Below, in pieces: positions 44,157 through 52,323 of a stretch of 54,983 nt of DNA. A program made the position numbers and the translations under genes. The DNA is from GCA-2862585 sp036340235 (GTDB taxonomy: Bacteria > Bacteroidota > Bacteroidia > Flavobacteriales > UBA7312): positions 1 through 54,983 of the forward strand of contig JAYYZE010000001.1 of NCBI GenBank assembly GCA_036340235.1, given 5' to 3'. Positions within the stretch are counted from its first letter, which is position 1. Every line of letters starts with the position of its first letter. The notes below the pieces were generated by a model. It was not told the origin of the DNA, did not search any database, and worked only from the letters and a program-made list of their open reading frames with translations.

Positions 44157-45119
44157 ATGGTCAATAGTTCCTCAATTAAAATTTATATAGCTGGCCATAA
44201 CGGAATGGTGGGATCGGCATGTTGGCGTCTTTTAAAAAAGCAGGGATATCAAAACCTTGTTGGTAAATCCTCTGACCAGCTAGACTTAAGAAATCAAAAA
44301 GCAGTCGATGATTTTATAAAGCAGTACCAACCTGATGTAATCATAGACGCAGCAGCAAAAGTAGGCGGCATATTGGCCAATAATAGCTACCCCTATCCTT
44401 TTTTGATGGATAATTTGCAAATTCAAAATAACCTTATAAATGCGGCTCATAAATATAATGTTTCCAAGTTCATCTTTCTTGGTAGTTCATGTATATACCC
44501 AAAGAAATCGCCTCAGCCAATCAAAGAAGATGAATTGCTAAATGGGCCATTAGAGCCGACCAATCAATGGTATGCTATTGCTAAAATAACTGGAGTCAAA
44601 TTGTGTCAAGCTATTAGACAAGAGTTTAACAAAGAATTTGTGAGTATGATGCCTACCAATTTATATGGTCAAAAGGACAATTTTGACTTGAAATCATCAC
44701 ATGTTCTTCCAGCAATGATAAGCAAATTTCATAAGGCAAAATTAGATCAACACGCGGATGTAACACTTTGGGGAGATGGTTCGCCACTACGTGAATTTTT
44801 GCATGTTGATGATTTGGCAAAAGCAGTCGTTTTTGCATTAAAAACTAATTTATCTCATCACATATATAATGTGGGTTCTGGAACAGAAATTTCAATAAAA
44901 GAATTGGCAAAAGTTGTTCAAAAAGTGGTTGGGCATCGTGGTAAAATACGTTGGGATACAAGCAAACCAAATGGCACGCCACGTAAGCTTATGGATAGTA
45001 CACGAATTCGTCAACTCGGTTGGACGCCTACTTACTCCCTTGAAAAAGGAGTAAAAGACACCTATCAGTGGTTTTTACAGAATTCAAATAATCTAAAAGA
45101 GGTCAGTTTTGAAAATTAG
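44157..45119 (+). CDS. fcl: GDP-L-fucose synthase
   Basis: A 320-residue short-chain dehydrogenase/reductase. It epimerises and reduces GDP-4-keto-6-deoxy-mannose to GDP-L-fucose with NADPH. It has the nucleotide site GHNGMVGSA, the SSCIYPKKSPQPIKE segment, the catalytic pair Tyr139 and Lys143 (WYAIAK), and PTNLYGQKDNFD, all diagnostic for Fcl/WcaG. It works after gmd, which is at the far end of the same operon. It starts three bases after ugd and overlaps the DUF2061 gene by 11 bases. Confidence 0.96.
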   Translation: MVNSSSIKIYIAGHNGMVGSACWRLLKKQGYQNLVGKSSDQLDLRNQKAVDDFIKQYQPDVIIDAAAKVGGILANNSYPYPFLMDNLQIQNNLINAAHKYNVSKFIFLGSSCIYPKKSPQPIKEDELLNGPLEPTNQWYAIAKITGVKLCQAIRQEFNKEFVSMMPTNLYGQKDNFDLKSSHVLPAMISKFHKAKLDQHADVTLWGDGSPLREFLHVDDLAKAVVFALKTNLSHHIYNVGSGTEISIKELAKVVQKVVGHRGKIRWDTSKPNGTPRKLMDSTRIRQLGWTPTYSLEKGVKDTYQWFLQNSNNLKEVSFEN

Positions 45120-45513
45120 TAAAAGACACTTAGCTAAGACCATTAGTTGGCGCATTGTAGGAACAATTGACACCTTGTTACTAGCATGGTTTATTTCAGG
45201 TAACTTGTTCGTTGGTGCTAAAATTAGTGTTTTGGAAATGATTACTAAAATGATATTTTATTACCTCCACGAGCGCATTTGGTTCAGGTCTAATATTTCA
45301 GCTACCAACAAACGCCATATTTTAAAGACATTTAGCTGGCGTGCCGTCGGAACATTAGATACTATTTTTTTAGCTTGGTTAATTTCTGGAAACCCTTATG
45401 TGGGCCTCAAAATAGGAACCGCTGAAGTCATAACCAAAATGATTTTATATTATATTCATGAAAAAATATGGTACAAGATTAATTACGGACTTAATTCAAG
45501 GAATATACACTAA
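45109..45513 (+). CDS. Tandem DUF2061 membrane protein
   Basis: A 134-residue protein made of two DUF2061 units (about residues 5-60 and 68-123). By my count 36 of 56 aligned positions are identical. Each has a (K)RHxxKTxSWRxVGTxDTxxLAW start and an ITKMIxYYxHExIW end. Each unit holds two short hydrophobic helices, so the protein probably spans the membrane four times. Its function is unknown. It begins with TTG at 45109, overlapping fcl by 11 bases, and is three bases upstream of cysC. The position between nucleotide-sugar and sulfate-activation genes suggests a role in sulfate entry or use (inference). Confidence 0.85.
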   Translation: MKISKRHLAKTISWRIVGTIDTLLLAWFISGNLFVGAKISVLEMITKMIFYYLHERIWFRSNISATNKRHILKTFSWRAVGTLDTIFLAWLISGNPYVGLKIGTAEVITKMILYYIHEKIWYKINYGLNSRNIH

Positions 45514-45516
45514 AAC

Positions 45517-46110
45517 ATGAAAAAAAACCTACTTAAGCATCAATTTGCAATTTCTAAATTTGAAAGGGAAAAGCTACACCAACATAAATCCCTCCTTGTT
45601 TGGTTTACCGGACTATCTGGTTCTGGTAAATCGACACTTGCTAATGCTCTTGAGACCAAACTACATCAAAAAAATATTTCAACGTACACCTTGGATGGTG
45701 ATAATATACGACATGGTATCAATAACGATTTATCATTTTCTAACACAGATAGAACTGAAAATATTCGTAGAATTGCAGAAGTGTCAAAATTATTTTTGGA
45801 AGCAGGCATTGTCACTTTAGCAAGTTTTATATCTCCATTTAGCATTGATAGACAGTTGGTAAGGCAGACAGTTGGTGCAGACAGCTATTTTGAGGTTTAT
45901 ATAAAAACAAGTTTACAAGAGTGTCAAAGAAGAGACGTTAAAGGCCTTTATCAAAAAGCTCTGAAGGGAGAAATACCTAATATGACTGGTCTAAATTCTC
46001 CTTATGAAGCACCCTCTAATGCTGACATTGAAATTGATACCGAAATACAAAGTGTTAACGATTCAGTGACGTTAATCTATAACCAAATAATACAAAAAAT
46101 ACATGGGTAA
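45517..46110 (+). CDS. cysC: Adenylylsulfate (APS) kinase
   Basis: A 197-residue kinase that phosphorylates APS at the 3' position to give PAPS, the universal sulfate donor. The P-loop is GLSGSGKST (residues 32-40). LDGDNIRHGIN, RRIAEVSKLF and FISPFSIDRQLVR are hallmark segments. It is a free-standing kinase, not fused to CysN. The stop overlaps the start of cysD by eight bases. A stand-alone APS kinase supports PAPS production in this cell. Confidence 0.95.
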   Translation: MKKNLLKHQFAISKFEREKLHQHKSLLVWFTGLSGSGKSTLANALETKLHQKNISTYTLDGDNIRHGINNDLSFSNTDRTENIRRIAEVSKLFLEAGIVTLASFISPFSIDRQLVRQTVGADSYFEVYIKTSLQECQRRDVKGLYQKALKGEIPNMTGLNSPYEAPSNADIEIDTEIQSVNDSVTLIYNQIIQKIHG

Positions 46111-47008
46111 TTATGCCATTAATCATTTACGAGAGCTAGAATCAGAGGCTATTTTTGTTATTAGAGAAATTGCAGCCCAATTTGAATCACCTGCTCTTTT
46201 ATTTTCTGGAGGTAAAGATTCTATTGTGATGACCCACTTGGCGAAAAAAGCATTTTATCCCTCCAATATCCCATTCCCTCTAGTTCATATTGACACAGGG
46301 CACAATTTTCCTGAAACTATAGAGTTTAGAGACCAACTGGTCGATGAATTGGGAGTTACTCTCATTGTTGGACTAGTTCAAGATGCTATTGATAAAGGTC
46401 TTGTAAAGGAAGAAACAGGTGCTAATGCTTCCAGAAATTCTTTGCAAATTGTAACGCTGTTAGATACTTTAGAAAAGTACAAAATAGATGCTGCTATGGG
46501 TGGGGCTAGACGTGACGAAGAAAAAGCCAGAGCCAAAGAACGGTTTTTTTCGCATCGGGACGAATTTGGACAGTGGGATCCAAAGAACCAACGCCCAGAA
46601 CTATGGAATTTATTTAATGGCAGAAAAAATTATGGCGAACACTTTAGAATATTCCCAATTTCAAATTGGACTGAAATGGACGTTTGGGAATATATTAAAT
46701 TAGAAAACATAGCGCTACCCAGTCTTTATTTTTCACATCAAAGAGCGTGTATCGTACGTGACGGAGTTATTTTAGCAAACTCCAAGTACATTACTTTAAA
46801 GGAAAATGAACAAATCAAAGAAATGACTATTCGATTTAGAACTTGTGGCGATATGCCAATAACTGGAGCAGTAGAATCCACAGCCCATACTTTAGAAAAA
46901 GTGATAGAAGAAATAGCTGCTACTCGAACAACTGAACGGGGTGGTAGGGCTGATGATAAACGCGCAGAAACTGCAATGGAAGATAGAAAAAAACAAGGAT
47001 ATTTTTAA
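46103..47008 (+). CDS. cysD: Sulfate adenylyltransferase subunit 2
   Basis: A 301-residue catalytic subunit of ATP sulfurylase, which makes APS from ATP and sulfate. The PP-loop is SGGKDS at residues 35-40. GHNFPETIEFRD, GARRDEEKARAKER, and the C-terminal RTTERGGRADD with MEDRKKQGYF are typical. It acts with the GTPase CysN, which starts two bases downstream. It overlaps cysC by eight bases. The gene order cysC-cysD-cysN is common for Bacteroidota. Confidence 0.97.
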   Translation: MGNYAINHLRELESEAIFVIREIAAQFESPALLFSGGKDSIVMTHLAKKAFYPSNIPFPLVHIDTGHNFPETIEFRDQLVDELGVTLIVGLVQDAIDKGLVKEETGANASRNSLQIVTLLDTLEKYKIDAAMGGARRDEEKARAKERFFSHRDEFGQWDPKNQRPELWNLFNGRKNYGEHFRIFPISNWTEMDVWEYIKLENIALPSLYFSHQRACIVRDGVILANSKYITLKENEQIKEMTIRFRTCGDMPITGAVESTAHTLEKVIEEIAATRTTERGGRADDKRAETAMEDRKKQGYF

Positions 47009-47010
47009 GT

Positions 47011-48270
47011 ATGCAAAATAAACACATCGAATTACTAAGATTCACAACTGCCGGAAGCGTGGATGACGGAAAAAGCACTTTGATAGGGCGCTTATTGTAT
47101 GACAGTAAGTCTATTTTCCAAGACCAACTTGAGGCAGTTGAACAGTCCAGTAAAAATAAAGGCATGGATTACGTTGATCTTTCTCTCATCACCGATGGGT
47201 TAAAATCTGAGAGAGAGCAAGGGATAACCATAGACGTAGCTTATAGATATTTTGCCACTCCCAAACGAAAATTTATCATAGCGGATACTCCTGGACATAT
47301 ACAATACACTAGAAATATGGTTACTGGTGCATCAACTGCCAATTTAGCAATTATACTTATTGATGCCAGAAAAGGTATGCTTGAACAAACACACAGACAT
47401 GCTTTTATTGCTTCTCTTCTAAGGATACCACATGCCATAGTTTGTGTTAATAAAATGGATTTAGTCGACTATGATCATTCCGTTTATGAAAAAATTGTGC
47501 AAGATTTTAAGGCATTTTCTTCTAAGCTAGATATTAAAGACATACAGTTTATTCCCATATCAGCGCTCAATGGCGATAACGTTGTAAATCGTTCCAAAAA
47601 TATGCCATGGTTTCAGGGAAGTACACTAATGTATCACCTAGAACATGTTCATATTTCAAGTGATTACAATCATGTCGATTGTCGTTTTCCTATTCAAACA
47701 GTTATTCGCCCACACACCCACGAGCATCAAGATTACAGGGGTTTTGCCGGAAGGATTGATGGAGGGGTGTTCAAGCCAGGAGATACGGTTAAGATACTAC
47801 CATCTGGATTTACTACAAGCATTAGAACCATTGAGTTAAACTCAGAAACTATCAATGAGGCTTTTACGCCTATGTCTGTAACTATGACTCTAAATGATGA
47901 AATTGACATTAGTAGAGGTGATATGATTGTTAGAGAAAACAATGTACCCGTAGTAGGACAAGATTTAGAGGTTTTGGTTACTTGGATGAGTCAACGTCCA
48001 TTAATTAACCGATCAAAGGTAATTATCAAACACACTACTAAAGAATGTTTAGCAATGATTACCGACATAAAATATAAAATAGATATTAACACATTACACA
48101 GAATAGAACAAATTGATAGTTTGGAAATGAATGATATCGCTAGAATATCTATTAGAAGTTCCAAACCTTTGTTTTATGATGTTTATAAAAAAAATAGGCA
48201 AACAGGTAGTTTGATCATAATAGATGAACAAACCAATGAAACCATTGGAGCAGCAATGATTATTCAATGA
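47011..48270 (+). CDS. cysN: Sulfate adenylyltransferase subunit 1 (GTPase)
   Basis: A 419-residue GTPase of the EF-Tu family that drives CysD. G1 is GSVDDGKST (residues 15-23), G3 DTPGH, G4 NKMD. Switch sequence EREQGITIDVAYR is typical of CysN. No C-terminal APS kinase domain is attached, consistent with the separate cysC. It overlaps cysQ by four bases. Confidence 0.96.
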   Translation: MQNKHIELLRFTTAGSVDDGKSTLIGRLLYDSKSIFQDQLEAVEQSSKNKGMDYVDLSLITDGLKSEREQGITIDVAYRYFATPKRKFIIADTPGHIQYTRNMVTGASTANLAIILIDARKGMLEQTHRHAFIASLLRIPHAIVCVNKMDLVDYDHSVYEKIVQDFKAFSSKLDIKDIQFIPISALNGDNVVNRSKNMPWFQGSTLMYHLEHVHISSDYNHVDCRFPIQTVIRPHTHEHQDYRGFAGRIDGGVFKPGDTVKILPSGFTTSIRTIELNSETINEAFTPMSVTMTLNDEIDISRGDMIVRENNVPVVGQDLEVLVTWMSQRPLINRSKVIIKHTTKECLAMITDIKYKIDINTLHRIEQIDSLEMNDIARISIRSSKPLFYDVYKKNRQTGSLIIIDEQTNETIGAAMIIQ

Positions 48271-49061
48271 AAAAAGATCTCTTAGAATTGGCGATAAAAG
48301 CGGCTTTACAGGCAGGTAATAAAATAATGGATATCTATCAATCTGACGATTTTGAAATTCAGTTGAAATCCGACGATTCTCCTTTAACTAAAGCCGATAT
48401 GGCTTCTCACACTATTATTGAGTATTATTTGAAAGATACTCAAATACCATTGCTTTCCGAAGAAGGAAAACACATCCCTTACGAACAACGGCAATCATGG
48501 AGTCAGCTTTGGATTGTTGATCCTATTGATGGCACCAAAGAATTTATCAAACGCAATGGCGAATTTACTGTTAATATTGCGCTTGTCGATAATCAAAAAC
48601 CGATTCTAGGAGTGATTTACGCACCAGTTATACAGGCGCTGTATTTTTCTTTACAAGGAATGGGAGCATATAGAGTTATGATTGATTCGGGAGAGTCATT
48701 GTCTTTAGATGAATTGCTCACAAAAAGCCAAAAATTACCATTGGCCAAACACCATCAACATTTCACTATCGTAGCAAGTAGATCACACTTGTCTGATGAA
48801 ACGGAGGCCTTTATTGATCAAATGAAAAGCCAACACGGAGCCGTTGAATTGATTTCAAAAGGAAGCTCTCTAAAATTATGTATGGTTGCCGAAGGAACAG
48901 CCGACTGTTACCCGAGATTTGCACCAACCATGGAATGGGATACCGCTGCTGGACATGCCATATGTAATGAGGCCGGATTTAACGTAATAGATTGGACAAC
49001 GAAAACTGAAATGGTTTACAACCGCACAAAATTAATAAATGAATGGTTTCTGGTAAATTAA
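48267..49061 (+). CDS. cysQ: 3'(2'),5'-bisphosphate nucleotidase
   Basis: A 264-residue metal-dependent phosphatase of the inositol monophosphatase fold that hydrolyses PAP, the product left after PAPS use, and also PAPS. Metal-site motifs are DSPLTKADMASH, the LLSEEG segment, WIVDPIDGTKEFI near residue 85, and EWDTAAGHAI near residue 220, in family order. PAP is produced by sulfotransferases as well as by PAPS reductase, so its place here fits PAPS turnover. It is coupled to cysN by a 4-bp overlap and is six bases upstream of gmd. Confidence 0.95.
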   Translation: MKKDLLELAIKAALQAGNKIMDIYQSDDFEIQLKSDDSPLTKADMASHTIIEYYLKDTQIPLLSEEGKHIPYEQRQSWSQLWIVDPIDGTKEFIKRNGEFTVNIALVDNQKPILGVIYAPVIQALYFSLQGMGAYRVMIDSGESLSLDELLTKSQKLPLAKHHQHFTIVASRSHLSDETEAFIDQMKSQHGAVELISKGSSLKLCMVAEGTADCYPRFAPTMEWDTAAGHAICNEAGFNVIDWTTKTEMVYNRTKLINEWFLVN

Positions 49062-49067
49062 ACGATT

Positions 49068-50153
49068 ATGAGTAAAACAGCTTTTATCACAGGTGTTACT
49101 GGTCAAGACGGTGCTTATCTTAGCGAATTCTTACTTGAAAAAGGTTACACTGTTCATGGTCTGAAACGTAGGGCCTCCGTAATTAATACAAGCCGCATTG
49201 ACCACTTGTATGAAGCCCCTCAAGTCAACAATCAGCGATTTTTTTTGCACCACGGGGATATGACCGATAGTACTAACTTAATACGTATTATTAAAAAAGT
49301 ACAGCCTGACGAAATTTATAATCTGGCGGCTATGAGCCATGTGAATGTCTCTTTTGAGCTGCCAGAATATGTTGCCGATGTAGATGCAATAGGAGCTCTT
49401 AGATTGCTCGAAGCAGTTCGCCTACTGGGATTAGAGAAAACCACGCGAATCTATCAAGCTTCCACTTCAGAAATGTTTGGTAAAGTGCAAGAAGTTCCTC
49501 AAAGTGAAACGACTCCTTTTTATCCACGATCTCCTTACGGTATTGCCAAACTTTACGCATACTGGATAGCCATTAATTACAGAGAAGCATATGGTATGTT
49601 TACCGCTAATGGTATCCTCTTTAATCACGAAAGTCCAATAAGAGGAGAAACATTTGTAACTAGAAAAATTACTCGTGCTGTTTCCAAAATAGCTTTTGGC
49701 TTACAAGATAAATTATACTTAGGCAATTTGGACGCTCAACGAGATTGGGGTCACGCTAAAGATTACGTTCGTGCCATGTGGCTGATTTTACAAGCAGAAA
49801 AAGCAGATGACTGGGTGATCGCTACAGGAAAAACAACATCTATCAGAGATTTTGTGAAAATGGCATTTAATCACATTGGTATAGAGTTGGAGTTTAGAGG
49901 ACATGGAATAAACGAAGTGGCTTTAGTGAAATCCGCAACAAATGATCATTATCCTATACCAATAGGTAAAGAGGTGTTATCCATCGACCCACGTTATTTT
50001 AGACCCACGGAAGTAGATTTACTAATTGGCGATTCCTCAAAAGTTAAGGAACAATTAGGTTGGGAGCCAAGCTTTCAATTGGAAGAATTAGTAGAAGACA
50101 TGATGAAATCAGATTTGAAATTGATGGCTTTCGAAAATCAAAAAAAGCGATAA
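49068..50153 (+). CDS. gmd: GDP-mannose 4,6-dehydratase
   Basis: A 361-residue short-chain dehydrogenase/reductase that makes GDP-4-keto-6-deoxy-D-mannose from GDP-mannose, the substrate of Fcl. Nucleotide site GVTGQDGAYLSEFL, STSEMFGKVQEVPQ, Tyr157 and Lys161 (SPYGIAKLYAYW), and NHESPIRGETFVTRKI are diagnostic. It is the last gene of the operon, six bases behind cysQ. No + strand terminator with a T tract follows; the hairpin further on serves the tRNA gene on the other strand. Confidence 0.96.
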   Translation: MSKTAFITGVTGQDGAYLSEFLLEKGYTVHGLKRRASVINTSRIDHLYEAPQVNNQRFFLHHGDMTDSTNLIRIIKKVQPDEIYNLAAMSHVNVSFELPEYVADVDAIGALRLLEAVRLLGLEKTTRIYQASTSEMFGKVQEVPQSETTPFYPRSPYGIAKLYAYWIAINYREAYGMFTANGILFNHESPIRGETFVTRKITRAVSKIAFGLQDKLYLGNLDAQRDWGHAKDYVRAMWLILQAEKADDWVIATGKTTSIRDFVKMAFNHIGIELEFRGHGINEVALVKSATNDHYPIPIGKEVLSIDPRYFRPTEVDLLIGDSSKVKEQLGWEPSFQLEELVEDMMKSDLKLMAFENQKKR

Positions 50154-50182
50154 ACTTCAATTAAAACAGACATAATTAAACC

Positions 50183-50214
50183 AAAAAGCGGCAAGTTCAA
50201 AAAAACTTGCCGCT
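50183..50214 (-). terminator. Intrinsic terminator of the tRNA-Phe gene
   Basis: A perfect 11-bp stem AGCGGCAAGTT / AACTTGCCGCT (50187-50197 and 50204-50214) with a six-base loop. On the minus strand it is followed by a T run (50183-50186). On the + strand the stem is followed by GAGGG, so it would not act well for gmd. Confidence 0.75.
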
Positions 50215-50219
50215 GAGGG

Positions 50220-50292
50220 TGGTGCTACCAGGAATCGAACCGGGGACACAAGGATTTTCAGTCCTTTGCTCTACCAACTGAGCTATAGCACC
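50220..50292 (-). tRNA. tRNA-Phe (GAA)
   Basis: On the minus strand, a 72-base cloverleaf plus discriminator A. The acceptor arms GGTGCTA / TAGCACC pair perfectly. The D arm has GCTCAGTTGGTAGAGC, the anticodon stem AAGGA/TCCTT with loop CTGAAAA gives anticodon GAA, and the T arm has CGGTTCGATTCCTG. CCA is not encoded: the bases after the discriminator are CCC. A -7 box lies 12 bases upstream and a strong terminator follows it. Confidence 0.95.
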
Positions 50293-50304
50293 ATTAGGAG
50301 GATG

Positions 50305-50312
50305 CAAATGTA
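50305..50312 (-). promoter_or_regulatory. Candidate -7 box for tRNA-Phe
   Basis: Minus-strand TACATTTG matches TAnnTTTG and ends 12 bases before the tRNA 5' end. No clear TTG is found 17-23 bases further upstream. Confidence 0.5.
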
Positions 50313-50360
50313 AAAAAAAATCTATTGTGAAAAATACTTTTTCCATGCAATCGCTTTTAT

Positions 50361-50368
50361 TAAATTTG
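50361..50368 (+). promoter_or_regulatory. Candidate -7 box for coaX
   Basis: TAAATTTG matches TAnnTTTG and ends seven bases before the coaX ATG at 50376. The distal element is not apparent. Confidence 0.4.
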
Positions 50369-50375
50369 ACCCACG

Positions 50376-51089
50376 ATGAATAAGCTCATCATAGACCAAG
50401 GTAATACTAGATTAAAAGTAGCTATTTTTAGTGGTGACATACTAGTTGAAAAGCAAATAGACCCCTCTTTTGAAGCTCTCCAAAGCATGGCAAAACAGAC
50501 CAGTCGAATAATATTATCCACAGTAAAAAAAGAAAGCCATTTAATGCCGCTTCTTAATTCTAATGATATTTTTCTCAGCAATCTAACCTCCATTCCACTA
50601 GCCATTTGCTATAAACAACCCGCCAACTTGGGTAATGATCGATTGGCGCTGTGCGTTGGTGCTAACACCCTCTTTTCTAACCAATTTCTACTTATAATCG
50701 ATATGGGGACGTGTCTAACCTATGATGTTGTAAATAAACAAAATGAATATATGGGGGGTGCTATATCGCCAGGATTACGAATGAGATTTCAAGCGCTTAA
50801 TCAGTTTACCTCACAACTCCCCTTGTTAGAAATGGTGTCGTCATTTCCTGATCTTATTGGTCAGTCCACCAATCAATGCATTTACTCCGGGGTAATAAAT
50901 GGCCTACTTTCTGAAATAGAAGGAAAAATACAACGTTATAGAAGTATGTTTCCATCACTAAAAATTATTGTGACAGGTGGCGATGCGCCTTTTTTTGATA
51001 AGGCGCTAAAAAATACCATATTTGCATGCCCCGATTTGTTAATGATTGGACTGAATAAAATTTTAGATTATAATGAAACTGGTTCTTAA
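50376..51089 (+). CDS. coaX: Type III pantothenate kinase
   Basis: A 237-residue ATP- and metal-dependent kinase that starts coenzyme A synthesis. Hallmarks: DQGNTRLKVAIF at the N-terminus (phosphate 1), the pantothenate-binding region with LGNDRLAL, IDMGTCLTYDVV (phosphate 2), GGAISPGLRMRFQAL and VTGGDAPFF. The final 17 bases overlap the outer-membrane protein gene. In Bacteroidota this gene heads a cluster that includes lptC, as here. Confidence 0.94.
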   Translation: MNKLIIDQGNTRLKVAIFSGDILVEKQIDPSFEALQSMAKQTSRIILSTVKKESHLMPLLNSNDIFLSNLTSIPLAICYKQPANLGNDRLALCVGANTLFSNQFLLIIDMGTCLTYDVVNKQNEYMGGAISPGLRMRFQALNQFTSQLPLLEMVSSFPDLIGQSTNQCIYSGVINGLLSEIEGKIQRYRSMFPSLKIIVTGGDAPFFDKALKNTIFACPDLLMIGLNKILDYNETGS

Positions 51090-52320
51090 GACACTTATTC
51101 TTTTAATTCTTTCAACGCCATTGTTTTCTCAAAATGAGTCCAATTCGCCCTACTCACGCTTTGGAATTGGCGAATTGAATGAGTTTACTACTGCCACACA
51201 GGCGGCTATGGGAGGGGTAAGTATTGCTGATGACGACCCACTTTCAATAAACATTAGTAATCCAGCCTCTTATTCGTCTGTATTCCAGCAACGTTTCACT
51301 ATGCAGACTGGCGGTGAACATATTACCAAACTTTTGCAAACCAATACCCAAAATCAAGTAGTCAATGCCACCAACTTTAACTATTTATTGTTTAGTTTTC
51401 CAATACACAAAAAAATAGGCGCTAGTTTGGGTTTGTTACCATATTCAGATATATCATACTCATTCTCAGACAGGAATAACGATCACCAAGCCGATCTTTT
51501 TTTTGAAGGCAATGGTGGTCTAACGCGTCTGTATTTTGGTAATTCCTTTGCCATATTGCCACAGCTTTCCGTAGGTTACAACATGAATTTTCTTTTTGGA
51601 AACCTCAATAGTACTCGCAAAGTTGTCTTCTCTGACCTCAGTAAACTAAATACGCGATTTAATGATGATATTAGCTTAAGAGGGCTATATTTTGATTTTG
51701 GAATGCAGTATAAATACGAGCTGGGTTCTTGGCAATCGGTCTTGGCAATGACCTTTGATAATGGTGGTAAGATTGGCGGCAAACGAACTAATCTTGTTGA
51801 AACATACCGATTGAATTCAGCCATTGAATATGTAGAGGATACCGTCAGTTTTAATCTCTTAAATGAAGGGTATCTGAAATTGCCTTCTTCTCTTGGAATT
51901 GGTGCAAAGTTTGCTAATGATAAGTGGAAGATCTTAGCCGATTTTAAGACTCAAAACTGGAGTGAATATCGTTTGTTTGGAGAGTCTGACAGCCTAAACA
52001 ATAGCACTTTTTTGTCCTTAGGAATGGAATATGTTCCTGATAAAAAATCTATCAATAAATACTATAAAATGATCAGGTATCGTTTAGGAGTAAATACGTC
52101 AAATACCTATTTAAACGTAAAAAATGAACAGCTTAGCGAAAAATCAATCACACTTGGGTTTGGACTACCACTTAAAAAAAGTGGTTCGCTGCTCAATCTT
52201 TCTACTGAAATAGGCCAGTTGGGAACACTTAACAATGATTTAATACGCGAGTCTTTTGTACGCTTTAAAATAGGATTTATCTTTAGCGACATTTGGTTCG
52301 TTAAACGAAAATATAACTAG
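51073..52320 (+). CDS. Outer-membrane beta-barrel protein (hypothetical)
   Basis: A 415-residue exported protein. The signal peptide covers residues 1-19, followed by NSPYSRFGIGELNEF and AAMGGVSIADDDPLSINISNPASYSS, which resemble the starts of Bacteroidota FadL/PorV-like barrels. The C-terminal third consists of alternating strands, ending GFIFSDIWFVKRKYN. Substrate and role are unknown. It overlaps coaX by 17 bases and precedes the TPR protein gene by three bases. The conserved neighbourhood coaX - this - TPR - lptC suggests an envelope role. Confidence 0.8.
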   Translation: MKLVLKTLILLILSTPLFSQNESNSPYSRFGIGELNEFTTATQAAMGGVSIADDDPLSINISNPASYSSVFQQRFTMQTGGEHITKLLQTNTQNQVVNATNFNYLLFSFPIHKKIGASLGLLPYSDISYSFSDRNNDHQADLFFEGNGGLTRLYFGNSFAILPQLSVGYNMNFLFGNLNSTRKVVFSDLSKLNTRFNDDISLRGLYFDFGMQYKYELGSWQSVLAMTFDNGGKIGGKRTNLVETYRLNSAIEYVEDTVSFNLLNEGYLKLPSSLGIGAKFANDKWKILADFKTQNWSEYRLFGESDSLNNSTFLSLGMEYVPDKKSINKYYKMIRYRLGVNTSNTYLNVKNEQLSEKSITLGFGLPLKKSGSLLNLSTEIGQLGTLNNDLIRESFVRFKIGFIFSDIWFVKRKYN

Positions 52321-52323
52321 AAT

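Noticed and set aside
50220..50292. tRNA-Phe as an integration site
   Set aside because: No integrase, no repeated tRNA 3' end, and both flanks are housekeeping genes.
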